Shown here: positions 6,815 through 14,474 of the stretch, one piece after another
Layout: each line of letters begins with the position of its first letter
Numbering within the stretch: the first letter of the stretch is position 1
DNA from: an uncultured Oscillibacter sp.
GTDB taxonomy: Bacteria; Bacillota; Clostridia; Oscillospirales; Oscillospiraceae
DNA length: 18,382 nucleotides
NCBI GenBank assembly: GCA_910584995.1
Contig: CAJUDW010000037.1
Coordinates: 1-18,382 of the forward strand
Reading direction: 5' to 3'
Notes under the pieces: generated by a model
The model's input: only the letters and a program-made list of their open reading frames with translations
Database searches by the model: none
What the model was told of the DNA's origin: nothing
Translations under genes and position numbers: made by a program

Positions 6815-9169
6815 TTATGTAAATCCCAGGGCAAGCCCGATCAGGCGGACAAGCAGGGCGGCGGCATAGGCCACCAGGCACTGGCCCACAACAACGCCTG
6901 CGGCCCATTTGCCCCCCAGTTCCCGCCGGACGGCAGCCACGGCGGCCACACAGGGGGTGTACAGCAGGCAGAACACCAGCATACTGGCCGCAGCCGGGGG
7001 ACTGAGCAGCCCTGTCACCGCCTCGCCGGCTCCCAGCAGCACGGACAGGGTGGATACCACGCTCTCTTTTGCCATAAAGCCGCTGATAAGGGCGGTGGAA
7101 ATCCGCCAGTCCCCCAGGCCCAGGGGGGCCAGGATCGGGGCGATTTTCCCTGCCGCCGCGGCCAGCATACTGGACTGGGAGTCCGCCGCCATGTTCAGCT
7201 GGAAGTCAAAGGTTTGGAGGAACCAGATGACAATGGTGGCGATGAGGATTACCGTAAAGGCCCGCTGAAGGAAATCCCTGGCCTTGTCCCACAGCAGACG
7301 CGCCACGTTTTTCAGCCCCGGCAGCCGGTAGTTAGGCAGTTCCAGGACGAAGGGCGTGGCCTCCCCCTGGAACAGCATCCCCCGCAGCAGCACTGCCCCC
7401 AGCACCCCCAGGGCCATGCCCAGGACGTAGAGGCCGATCATGACAAGCGCCTGGTGCTCCGGGAAAAAGGCGGCGGTGAAAAAGACGTAGATAGGCAGCT
7501 TGGCGGAACAACTCATGAAGGGGGTCAGCAGGATGGTCAGCTTCCGGTCCCGCTCCGAGGGGAGTGTCCGGGTGGACATGACCCCCGGCACCGTGCAGCC
7601 GAAGCCGATGAGCATAGGCACAATGCTGCGGCCTGAGAGGCCCACTTTCCGCAGGAGGCTGTCCATGACGAAGGCCACCCGGGCGATGTATCCGCTGTCT
7701 TCCATCAGGGAGAGGAAGAAGAACAGCGTCACGATAATGGGCAGAAAACTCAAAATACTGCCCAATCCGCTGAATATACCGTCCATAATCAGAGAGCGGA
7801 GGACGCCGCTGGCGTTGGCGGAGGCCAGGGCCCCGTCCACAAGGCCGCCCAGGCCGGTAATGGCGGCGTCCAGCAGGGCCTGGAGGCCCGCCCCTATTAC
7901 GGAGAAGGTCAGCCAGAACACCAGGGCCATGATGCCGATGAAGGCCGGTATGGCGGTGTGCTTTCCTGTCAGGATACGGTCGATTTTGGCGCTGCGGGCG
8001 TGCTCCTTACTCTCCCGGGGCTTTACCACTGTCTCCCGGCAGAGGCCTTTGATAAAGGTGAATCGCATGTCCGCCATGGCGGCGGCCCGATCCAGCCCGC
8101 TCTCCTTCTCCATCTGGGCAATGATATGCTCCATCATTTCCCGTTCGTTCTGATCCAGTTCCAGAGCCTCCAGGATTAGGGCGTCTCCCTCCACCAGCTT
8201 GCTGGCAGCGAAGCGGACGGGGATTCCGGCCCGGACCGCGTGATCCTCGATCAAGTGCATAATGGCGTGGAGGCAGCGGTGGACGGCGCCGCCGTTCCGC
8301 TCCTCGCCGCAGAAGTCCACCCGCCCGGGGCTCTCCTGGTACTTGGCTACGTGGAGGGCGTGATCCACCAGTTCCTCAATGCCTTCGTTCCGGGCGGCAG
8401 AGATGGGCACTACCGGAATCCCCAATTGGGCCTCCATCCGGTTTACCCGGACGGTGCCGCCGTTGCCCCGCACCTCGTCCATCATGTTCAGGGCCAGCAC
8501 CATGGGGATGTCCAGTTCCATCAGCTGGAGGGTCAGGTACAGGTTCCGCTCGATGTTGGAGGCGTCCACAATGTTGATGATGCCCCGGGGATGCTCTCCC
8601 AAAAGGAAGTCCCGGGTCACCAGTTCCTCGCTGGAGTAGGGGGACATGGAGTAGATGCCGGGGAGATCCGTGATGAGGGTGTCCTTGTGGCCCCGGATGG
8701 ATCCGTCCTTCCGGTCTACGGTGACGCCGGGGAAGTTGCCCACATGCTGGTTAGCCCCGGTCAGCTGGTTGAAGAGGGTGGTTTTGCCGCAGTTCTGATT
8801 CCCCGCCAGGGCAAAGGTCAGAAGGGTCCCTTCCGGCAGGGGGTTTTCGGTTTCCTTTTCATGGAATTTGCCCCCTTCCCCCAAACCCGGGTGGGGGGTG
8901 CGGAATTTGGGCCGGTTTTCCGCCTCCGCCGCAGGGAGGAGTTCGTGGACGTTTTCAATCTCCACCTTCTCCGCGTCGGCGGTCCGGAGGGTCAATTCGT
9001 AGCCGTGGATCATGAATTGGATGGGGTCTCCCATGGGGGCGTACTTTACCAGGACGATTTCCGAGCCGGGGATGACGCCCATATCCAAAAAATGCTGCCG
9101 CAGGGCCCCTTCGCCTCCTACGGCGGTGATGAGGGCGGCCTTTCCGGCCGGCAGATCCTTCAAGGTCAT
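6815..9169 (-). CDS. feoB: Fused FeoA-FeoB ferrous iron transporter
   Basis: 784-aa inner-membrane Fe(II) importer with FeoA fused to FeoB. Residues 1 to about 75 form an SH3-like FeoA domain (MTLKDLPAGKAALI...), joined by a ~40-residue charged linker to the FeoB GTPase. G1 is GNQNCGKTT (123-131; most FeoBs have GNPNCGKTT), G3 DLPG (168-171), G4 NMMD (228-231) and G5 SAA (257). The membrane part has the expected gate-like motifs FGCTVPGVMSTRT, FMSCSAKLPIYVFF and LLYTPCVAAVAAV. The start is ATG 9169, with AAGGAG about 9 nt upstream; the longer open frame covers only leader sequence. It is convergent with the malic enzyme and lies downstream of the PadR-DUF2812 pair. It has its own promoter and a long leader with a 16-bp inverted repeat. 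Confidence 0.95.
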   Translation of the reverse strand: MTLKDLPAGKAALITAVGGEGALRQHFLDMGVIPGSEIVLVKYAPMGDPIQFMIHGYELTLRTADAEKVEIENVHELLPAAEAENRPKFRTPHPGLGEGGKFHEKETENPLPEGTLLTFALAGNQNCGKTTLFNQLTGANQHVGNFPGVTVDRKDGSIRGHKDTLITDLPGIYSMSPYSSEELVTRDFLLGEHPRGIINIVDASNIERNLYLTLQLMELDIPMVLALNMMDEVRGNGGTVRVNRMEAQLGIPVVPISAARNEGIEELVDHALHVAKYQESPGRVDFCGEERNGGAVHRCLHAIMHLIEDHAVRAGIPVRFAASKLVEGDALILEALELDQNEREMMEHIIAQMEKESGLDRAAAMADMRFTFIKGLCRETVVKPRESKEHARSAKIDRILTGKHTAIPAFIGIMALVFWLTFSVIGAGLQALLDAAITGLGGLVDGALASANASGVLRSLIMDGIFSGLGSILSFLPIIVTLFFFLSLMEDSGYIARVAFVMDSLLRKVGLSGRSIVPMLIGFGCTVPGVMSTRTLPSERDRKLTILLTPFMSCSAKLPIYVFFTAAFFPEHQALVMIGLYVLGMALGVLGAVLLRGMLFQGEATPFVLELPNYRLPGLKNVARLLWDKARDFLQRAFTVILIATIVIWFLQTFDFQLNMAADSQSSMLAAAAGKIAPILAPLGLGDWRISTALISGFMAKESVVSTLSVLLGAGEAVTGLLSPPAAASMLVFCLLYTPCVAAVAAVRRELGGKWAAGVVVGQCLVAYAAALLVRLIGLALGFT

Positions 9170-9204
9170 CGTGTGCAGCTCCTTTCCTGCTTTTTGTTGG
9201 ACTG

Positions 9205-9362
9205 AGAACCTGTATTGACATAGAGGGATGGGGGATAGACGGGGGTTTGCCGTCCTGCAAGGAAAAAATTGCAAGGATGCAGGATGTATTTCAAGTTTTT
9301 TCACCCGTCCGGGAGCAAAAGATCCGTCCGGAGGGCATTCAGCGCCTGTCAATACAGGTTCT
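9205..9362. repeat. 16-bp perfect inverted repeat framing the feoAB leader
   Basis: AGAACCTGTATTGACA at 9205-9220 and its exact complement TGTCAATACAGGTTCT at 9347-9362, separated by 126 bp. The distal copy starts 2 nt past the -10 hexamer; the proximal copy ends 36 nt before the feoAB start codon. Read as RNA the arms would close a domain. Inside it, TCCTGCA pairs with TGCAGGA and GACGGG with CCCGTC in nested order. Read as DNA they could be paired operators or the ends of an invertible segment. No flanking target duplication was seen. Confidence 0.75.
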
Positions 9363-9363
9363 A

Positions 9364-9392
9364 ATACTAATCTGCGGGAAGGGAAATGTCAA
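9364..9392 (-). promoter_or_regulatory. Promoter of feoAB
   Basis: On the minus strand: consensus TTGACA (9392-9387), 17-nt spacer, TAGTAT (9369-9364). The -35 hexamer contains the DUF2812 stop codon, so the promoter is packed against the upstream gene. The leader to the feoAB start would be about 190 nt. Confidence 0.65.
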
Positions 9393-10648
9393 GGCGGATC
9401 TGAAAGGCCCTGCTGCCGGAACTCCTCCAGGAGCGCCGCAAAGGGCGCCAGATTCTCCCGGAGATCCGCAGGGCCGGCGTACCAGACCGCCATGATCTGC
9501 CGCCCACGGCGGATGATGAGGGACTGATATCTGCCGTCCGGCGGGGGAGGGGCCCACCAGGCCCTGTCCAGATCCGGCGGGGCCGGCAGGGCGTTCAAAT
9601 GGGGTTCCCTCAGGGCCTGCTCCCAATCGTCGGGAAGCAGGCGGAAGGGCTGCCTGTCCCGGCGGCGGAGAAGCTGCTTTTCCGCAAGATCTGCCAGGAA
9701 GGAGGAGCGGAACCGGTAATACCTGGTCTGGAGGCTGGCCGCAGCATCCGCCTTTTGGCGATCCCACTCCTCCACGTCCGTGGGGTAATACTCAGATTCG
9801 TGTATCCACCAGGCCGTCCCCAACAGGGGCCTGCCCCGGAAATCAATAGCCGACGCCGTCGCCGGCTCCGCTGCCGGATCCAGTTCCGCCATGGATACAT
9901 AGGGAACCGGATCCTCCCACTGATCCACCGGCACGAAGGGCCGCCCGCTGGCTGCCCGGGACAGGCCGTACAGGCAGGACAACAGCTGTGAAACAAGAAA
10001 GAGCACATATATGCCCCAATACACCGTGTTTTTCCACCGGGCTGACCGGTAGGGCCTCCGGTCCGGCAGGAGTTTCCCGGTTTTCAGGCTCCGGGACAGG
10101 CGGACGGCTGTCACATCGCGCTGGACGGCGACCAAAAGGGCGACAAGGATAATGGCGAACAGGGGGATTTCGGCCCAGGGCATGTAACTGTCGTTCTCTA
10201 TTATGCCGATGGGGTTCAAAACCACGCCCCCGATATAGAAAAGCACCAGGGCAGAGAGGAGAACGAGATTCAGGAGGATTTCCCGCCGGGACCGGCGGAG
10301 GAGATAGCGGTAGGTCTCCTCCTGCAAAACCGGATCCGTTTCCAGTTCCGGGGCCTCCGGGTCGCTGCACTGCCAGATGTGGAACGGGCGGCGGGTGGCG
10401 GCATACTGCCACCCCAGCTCCCGATATGCCGCTTTCCGTTCCGCGTCCGGCTCCGCCTCGTCCTTTTTCCGGAAGGGCTCCAGCCGGCAGCGGACGGCCC
10501 GGTTGGGCTCCCCCCGTTGGAATTCGGATCGGATTGGGCCGTACCGCCGCAGATACCAGCCCTCTGCCGCCAGATCCTCCAGCCACGCCTGGACGGCGGA
10601 TACGTCACAGAGATCCATGGGATTGATTTTCCGGATATGGTCTTTCAT
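9389..10648 (-). CDS. DUF2812 membrane protein, partner of PadR
   Basis: 419-aa protein. The N-terminal ~100 residues match the DUF2812 style (KINPMDLCDVSAVQAWLEDL, then AAEGWYL), which is typically encoded next to PadR regulators. Three hydrophobic segments follow at about 124-145, 160-177 and 208-229. The C-terminal ~190 residues are probably outside or cytoplasmic and rich in Trp, Arg and Pro, with no motif I recognise. The function of this family is unknown; roles in membrane stress or antimicrobial sensing are only inferred from the PadR linkage. The start ATG overlaps the padR stop (TGATG), with GGAGG 7 nt upstream, so the two are translationally coupled. The larger open frame upstream is padR read out of frame. 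Confidence 0.85.
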   Translation of the reverse strand: MKDHIRKINPMDLCDVSAVQAWLEDLAAEGWYLRRYGPIRSEFQRGEPNRAVRCRLEPFRKKDEAEPDAERKAAYRELGWQYAATRRPFHIWQCSDPEAPELETDPVLQEETYRYLLRRSRREILLNLVLLSALVLFYIGGVVLNPIGIIENDSYMPWAEIPLFAIILVALLVAVQRDVTAVRLSRSLKTGKLLPDRRPYRSARWKNTVYWGIYVLFLVSQLLSCLYGLSRAASGRPFVPVDQWEDPVPYVSMAELDPAAEPATASAIDFRGRPLLGTAWWIHESEYYPTDVEEWDRQKADAAASLQTRYYRFRSSFLADLAEKQLLRRRDRQPFRLLPDDWEQALREPHLNALPAPPDLDRAWWAPPPPDGRYQSLIIRRGRQIMAVWYAGPADLRENLAPFAALLEEFRQQGLSDPP

Positions 10649-10971
10649 CAAATGTCCTCCTCTCCCAGTTCCTTTACGCCGTCGGCCACGCACCGGCGCA
10701 GCCGCCCCAGTTCCCGGAGGAACAGGGCCCGGCCCTCCTCTGTCGCGGCGTAGGTCCGTCTCCGTCCCTCCACCGCCGTCTCCCGGATGAGGCCCTCCTC
10801 CAGGAATTTTCCGAGGATCGTGTACAGCGTCCCGGGGCCCAGGGCTGTCCGGCCCGCCGTGGCCTCCCGGACGAAGGCGGCGATCTCCGTGCCGCACCGC
10901 TCCCCACGGTACAGGGACAGCAGTACGTAGTACATGCCCTCTGTCAGCGTTTTCAGCGGCTCCTTTCCCAT
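10648..10971 (-). CDS. PadR-family transcriptional repressor
   Basis: About 107 aa, a short PadR regulator with a winged-helix DNA-binding domain. Seen: LTEGMYYVLLSLYRGERCGTE at the start, LGPGTLYTILGKFLEEGLI (recognition helix and wing region) and GRRRTYAATEEGRALF, all typical of PadR. The C-terminal dimer helix is short. The start is ATG 10971, with GAGGAGGG about 8 nt upstream; the longer open frame runs through the promoter and is rejected. It sits under a promoter filled by two 19-bp palindromes, so it very likely represses itself and the coupled DUF2812 gene. Its inducer is unknown. PadR proteins often respond to small phenolic or antimicrobial ligands. Confidence 0.92.
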   Translation of the reverse strand: MGKEPLKTLTEGMYYVLLSLYRGERCGTEIAAFVREATAGRTALGPGTLYTILGKFLEEGLIRETAVEGRRRTYAATEEGRALFLRELGRLRRCVADGVKELGEEDI

Positions 10972-10993
10972 GGCGGGCCCTCCTCTCTTCCAT

Positions 10994-11049
10994 AATATCG
11001 AAAGGCGATATTGTAATTTAAGTATAATATCGCCTTTCGATATTGTCAA
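10994..11049 (-). promoter_or_regulatory. padR promoter with two 19-bp operator palindromes
   Basis: Minus strand: TTGACA (11049-11044), 17-nt spacer, TATACT (11026-11021). AATATCGAAAGGCGATATT lies at 10994-11012 and its exact reverse complement at 11026-11044. Each is itself a dyad (ATATCG/CGATAT). One copy fills the -35/-10 spacer and the other covers the start-site region. This is a textbook repressor layout and the obvious PadR target. Confidence 0.9.
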
Positions 11050-11099
11050 GATCCTTTCGGTATTTCCAGCGGGGGACCAGCTCTGCCAGGTTTTGAGGG

Positions 11100-11129
11100 T
11101 TGCTTCCTCTCCTTGGTTTCCTGTATCAT
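11100..11129 (+). promoter_or_regulatory. Weak candidate promoter for the cell-wall hydrolase
   Basis: TTGCTT, 18-nt spacer, TATCAT, about 70 nt before the start codon at 11198. Hexamers are imperfect. A sporulation sigma factor could instead drive this gene and would not be recognised by this reading. Confidence 0.3.
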
Positions 11130-11197
11130 TTTAGGTGAAAGCAAGGGGCCGTTGGGCCCTTTGGACGCACCTCAATCACTTTGGAAAGGAAGGACAT

Positions 11198-11980
11198 ATG
11201 AAAAAACAGCTTTTCTGCGGCCTGTTGGCCGCCGCTGCCATCTCTCTTCCGGCCAAGGCCGCGTGGCCGGCCTCTGTCCAGGTGGACGGGCAGGTTCTGG
11301 AAGGCCCCTGCCATTTGGAAAGCGGCGTTACCTACGCCCCCCTCCGCCAGTTCCTGGACGTTGTTGGCGGCTGGGATCTCCGCTGGGACAGCGGGCGGAA
11401 GGCAGCGGTGGCCACCTCCGGTAGTGAGACACTGATCGCTGATCCGGTAGCGGATACCGTCACCCTGAACGGGACTGCCTACTCCGGCGGCGTCTATGTT
11501 CTGGAGGGCCGCACCTATGTGCCCCTGCGGCTGATGGCGGAACTGCTGGGAGGCAGGGCGGCCTGGGATCCCTATTTCGGCGGCGCTGCCGTCACTTCCG
11601 CTTCCGCCGGATATGACGCCGGGGAACTGTACTGGCTCAGCCGCATCATCAGCGCCGAGAGCCGGGGGGAGCCCATAGAGGGCCAGATCGCCGTAGGCAA
11701 CGTGGTGCTGAACCGTGTGGAGAGCGAGGACTTCCCAAACACCATCCAGGATGTCATTTTCGACTGCGTGGATGCCATCCAGTTTGAGCCGGTGGGGAAC
11801 GGCACCGTTTACAACGACCCTGCGGCCCAGTCTGTGGAGGCGGCCATGCGGGTGCTGGACGGGGAGGAGACCCTGGAGGGGGCCATGTTTTTCTATGCCC
11901 CGGCCCTCTCTCCCGGCACCTGGATCAACGAGAACCGTACCTATCTCACCACCATCGGGTGCCACCGGTTCTATCTTTAA
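11198..11980 (+). CDS. SleB-type cell-wall hydrolase with stalk domain, secreted
   Basis: 260-aa exported protein. Residues 1-21 are a signal peptide (MKKQLFCGLLAAAAISLPAKA). Residues ~25-125 resemble the copper amine oxidase N-terminal (stalk) domain: VDGQVLEG, TYAPLRQFLDVVGG and VLEGRTYVPLRLMAELLGG. Residues ~140-260 form a Hydrolase_2/SleB domain, YWLSRIISAESRGEPIEGQ with the likely catalytic Glu154, then AVGNVVLNRVESEDFPNTIQ and a conserved end near TIGCHRFYL. SleB enzymes are lytic transglycosylases acting on spore cortex; related vegetative versions exist, so spore germination is likely but not certain. ATG 11198 was chosen over 11135 because it has GGAAAGGAAGG upstream and begins the signal peptide. 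Confidence 0.9.
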   Translation: MKKQLFCGLLAAAAISLPAKAAWPASVQVDGQVLEGPCHLESGVTYAPLRQFLDVVGGWDLRWDSGRKAAVATSGSETLIADPVADTVTLNGTAYSGGVYVLEGRTYVPLRLMAELLGGRAAWDPYFGGAAVTSASAGYDAGELYWLSRIISAESRGEPIEGQIAVGNVVLNRVESEDFPNTIQDVIFDCVDAIQFEPVGNGTVYNDPAAQSVEAAMRVLDGEETLEGAMFFYAPALSPGTWINENRTYLTTIGCHRFYL

Positions 11981-12013
11981 AGAGCGGCCCGGAAGCAGAA
12001 ATCCGATTGCTGT

Positions 12014-12042
12014 TTGACATTTTCCGGTATGGGCTTTAAAAT
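12014..12042 (+). promoter_or_regulatory. Promoter of the TIGR04255 gene
   Basis: Consensus TTGACA (12014-12019), 17-nt spacer, TAAAAT (12037-12042), 43 nt before the start codon. Strong sigma-A-type site. Confidence 0.75.
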
Positions 12043-12085
12043 AAGGGGAACAGCTATAAAAAGATCCCTGAAAGGAGATTTGCCC

Positions 12086-12856
12086 ATGTTATTTTCCGAC
12101 CGTCCACGGGCCCATTACCGGAACGCCCCTGTTCACGAGGTTATCTGCCAGCTGCGGTTTCCCACCATCCTGACCATCAACACCGCCGCTCCGGCGGATT
12201 TACAGGAGGCCGTCCGGGAGGAATTCCCCCGGTACGCCCAGCGGCAGGAGGCCCGCCCGCCCCTTCCCGGCGGCCAGGCCCAGTCCCCTGTCGTCAACTA
12301 CGCCTTCCTCTCTGAGGACGGCGCGTGGAAACTGAGCCTGACCCAGGATTTTATCGCCCTCTCCACCCTCCGCTACGACGGGTGGGAGTCCTTTGCCCAG
12401 CGGCTGGACAAGCCCCTGGCGTCCTTTATCCGGCTGTACCGGCCCGCCTTTTTCCAGCGGGTTGGCCTGCGCTATATCAACCTGATCTCCCGGGAGCGGC
12501 TGGGCCTGGTGGGAACACCCTGGGCGGAGTTGATTGCCCCGGCCTATGTGGGCCCCTTGCTGGAGGAGGACGTGCGGGAAGCCAGCGTGGTGGGCTGCGG
12601 GGTGGATCTGGTGCTGAAGCTGGATTCCAGCTGCGCCGCCAAGATTCATGCCGGGCCCGGCATGGTGAAAAAGGCCGGCGCCGGCGCGGCCCAGGATCCG
12701 GAGGCCAAGTTCGTCTTTGATATGGATCTCTCCATGGGCGGTAGCGTCTCCACGGCGCTCTCCGCCGGAGCCCTGGAAACCCTCCACGGCCACGCGGGCC
12801 GGGTCTTCGAGGGGGCGGTAACGGATGCCCTCCGGGAGGCGATGGATCCCGCCTGA
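12086..12856 (+). CDS. TIGR04255 family protein
   Basis: 256-aa protein matching the TIGR04255 family in my reading: an N-terminal YRNAPVHEVICQLRFP signature, then a central FFQRVGLRYINLI segment after a helix-strand region (SLTQDFIALSTLRYDGWESF), and a C-terminal FDMDLSMGG. The family is widespread and of unknown function; members have been noted near toxin-antitoxin-like or defence genes, but nothing of that kind lies next to it here. ATG 12086 follows AAAGGAG. The longer frame from 12014 starts inside the promoter. It stands alone with its own promoter and a strong terminator. No membrane segment or signal peptide. Confidence 0.8.
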   Translation: MLFSDRPRAHYRNAPVHEVICQLRFPTILTINTAAPADLQEAVREEFPRYAQRQEARPPLPGGQAQSPVVNYAFLSEDGAWKLSLTQDFIALSTLRYDGWESFAQRLDKPLASFIRLYRPAFFQRVGLRYINLISRERLGLVGTPWAELIAPAYVGPLLEEDVREASVVGCGVDLVLKLDSSCAAKIHAGPGMVKKAGAGAAQDPEAKFVFDMDLSMGGSVSTALSAGALETLHGHAGRVFEGAVTDALREAMDPA

Positions 12857-12867
12857 AAGAGGCAGAA

Positions 12868-12908
12868 AAGCGGCCCGTCCGGGAAATAGGGACGGGCCGC
12901 TTCTTTTT
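12868..12908 (+). terminator. Rho-independent terminator after TIGR04255 gene
   Basis: AAGCGGCCCGTCC pairs perfectly with GGACGGGCCGCTT (13 bp) around a 9-nt loop, then CTTTTT. Starts 11 nt after the stop. Confidence 0.9.
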
Positions 12909-13004
12909 GTCTCGGATAACAAAAGCGGATCGGGCAAAAGGCTTTTTTTGTGAATTCCGCAAAAATTTTTTTCTCATGTTTTTCCGATTTCAGCAGCTTT
13001 ACTC

Positions 13005-13034
13005 TTGTCTAAAGGTAGTATTTTTCGGTATCCT
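13005..13034 (+). promoter_or_regulatory. Candidate promoter of gdhA
   Basis: TTGTCT (13005-13010), 18-nt spacer, TATCCT (13029-13034), within an AT-rich 120-bp stretch upstream of gdhA. Hexamers are imperfect, but this is the best match in the gap. Confidence 0.4.
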
Positions 13035-13090
13035 AATATATGTGAAAGCATCGTATCCAAAATTTCATGGGAAAGAGAGGCAGTCAAGCT

Positions 13091-14440
13091 ATGCTGAAGA
13101 GTGAATATTTGCAGCGCGTTTATACCCAGGTCATTACCCGGGATCCGGATCAGCGGGAGTTCCATCAGGCGGTTCTGGAGGTTCTGGAGAGCCTGGATCG
13201 CATCATTGACAAGCACCCGGAGTACGAGGAGAAGGGCATTATCGAGACTTTCGTGGAGCCGGAGCGGATGATCGCCTTCCGTGTGCCCTGGACTGACGAC
13301 AGTGGCAGGACCCATGTCAACCGTGGCTACCGTGTGCAGTTCAACTCTGCCATCGGCCCCTACAAGGGAGGCCTCCGCTTCCATCCCACCGTGAACCTCT
13401 CCATCCTGAAATTCCTGGGTTTTGAGCAGATTCTGAAAAACAGCCTCACCGGCCTTCCCATGGGCGGCGCCAAGGGCGGCTCCGATTTCGACCCCAAGGG
13501 CCGCAGCGACAATGAGGTCATGCGGTTCTGCCAGAGTTTCATGACGGAACTGAACCGCCATATCGGCCAGTTCGTGGACGTGCCTGCCGGAGACATCGGC
13601 GTGGGCGCCCGGGAGATCGGCTATCTCTTTGGCCAGTATCGCCGGGTCCGCGGCAGCTACGATGCAGGCGTCCTCACCGGCAAGGGCCTCTCCTTCGGCG
13701 GCTCCCTGGCCCGGACGGAGGCCACCGGCTACGGCCTCTGCTATCTCACCGCCGAGATGCTCAAGTGCATGAAGGACGACAGCTTTGAGGGCAAGACCGT
13801 GGTGGTTTCCGGCTCCGGAAACGTGGCCATCTTCGCCACGGAGAAGGCTGCCCAGTTGGGGGCGAAGGTAGTGGCCCTCAGCGATTCCAACGGCTATATC
13901 CACGACCCCGCCGGGATCAAGCTGGACGTGGTGAAGGATATCAAGCTGGGCCACCGGGGCCGCATCAAGGAGTACGCGGATCGGGTTCCCGGCAGCACCT
14001 ATCACGAGGGTTTCCGGGGCATCTGGAACATCCCCTGCGACATTGCCCTGCCCTGCGCCACTCAGAACGAAATTGACGGCGACACCGCCAAGATCATCGT
14101 GAAGAACGGCACTATGGCGGTGGCGGAAGGGGCCAACATGCCCTGCCGTCCCGAGGCTATCCATGTGTTCCAGGAGGCGGGTCTCCTCTTTGCCCCCGCC
14201 AAGGCCGCCAATGCCGGCGGTGTGGCCACCAGCGGCCTGGAGATGAGCCAGAACAGCATGCGCTACGCCTGGACCTTCGAGGAGGTGGATCGCCGCCTGA
14301 AGGAGATTATGGTGAATATCTTCCACAATATTTACAACGCCTCCGTGGAATGCGACGTCCCCGGCGACCTGGTGGTGGGCGCCAACATTGCAGGATTCCT
14401 GAAGGTCTCCGGCGTCATGGTGGCCCAGGGCCTGATCTGA
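13091..14440 (+). CDS. gdhA: Glutamate dehydrogenase, probably NADP-type
   Basis: 449-aa hexameric-type glutamate dehydrogenase, interconverting glutamate and 2-oxoglutarate plus ammonia. Seen: NSAIGPYKGGLRFHPTVNLS (Lys92), GLPMGGAKGGSDFDPKG (catalytic Lys128), DVPAGDIGVGAREIGYL, and a Rossmann loop SGSGNVAIFATEKAAQLGA. The strand after it ends ALSDSNGYI. The Ser-Asp-Ser arrangement resembles NADP-dependent E. coli GdhA more than the NAD enzyme of C. symbiosum, so biosynthetic NADP use is favoured, from memory of those sequences. ATG 13091 with AGAGAGG upstream gives the normal family length; an upstream ATG at 13067 adds eight residues and is less likely. Transcription may continue into the VOC gene 34 nt downstream. 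Confidence 0.95.
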   Translation: MLKSEYLQRVYTQVITRDPDQREFHQAVLEVLESLDRIIDKHPEYEEKGIIETFVEPERMIAFRVPWTDDSGRTHVNRGYRVQFNSAIGPYKGGLRFHPTVNLSILKFLGFEQILKNSLTGLPMGGAKGGSDFDPKGRSDNEVMRFCQSFMTELNRHIGQFVDVPAGDIGVGAREIGYLFGQYRRVRGSYDAGVLTGKGLSFGGSLARTEATGYGLCYLTAEMLKCMKDDSFEGKTVVVSGSGNVAIFATEKAAQLGAKVVALSDSNGYIHDPAGIKLDVVKDIKLGHRGRIKEYADRVPGSTYHEGFRGIWNIPCDIALPCATQNEIDGDTAKIIVKNGTMAVAEGANMPCRPEAIHVFQEAGLLFAPAKAANAGGVATSGLEMSQNSMRYAWTFEEVDRRLKEIMVNIFHNIYNASVECDVPGDLVVGANIAGFLKVSGVMVAQGLI

Positions 14441-14474
14441 CCCGGCGTACCGGACGGCGAATGAGGTATGATGT

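Noticed and set aside
9205..9362. MITE or small insertion with terminal inverted repeats
   Set aside because: No target-site duplication flanks the arms, and the element coincides with the feoAB leader and start-site region, which fits a regulatory role better.
10648..11049. Longer PadR start at 11049
   Set aside because: The extra 26 codons would be encoded by the promoter and operator palindromes themselves; ATG 10971 has a proper ribosome site.
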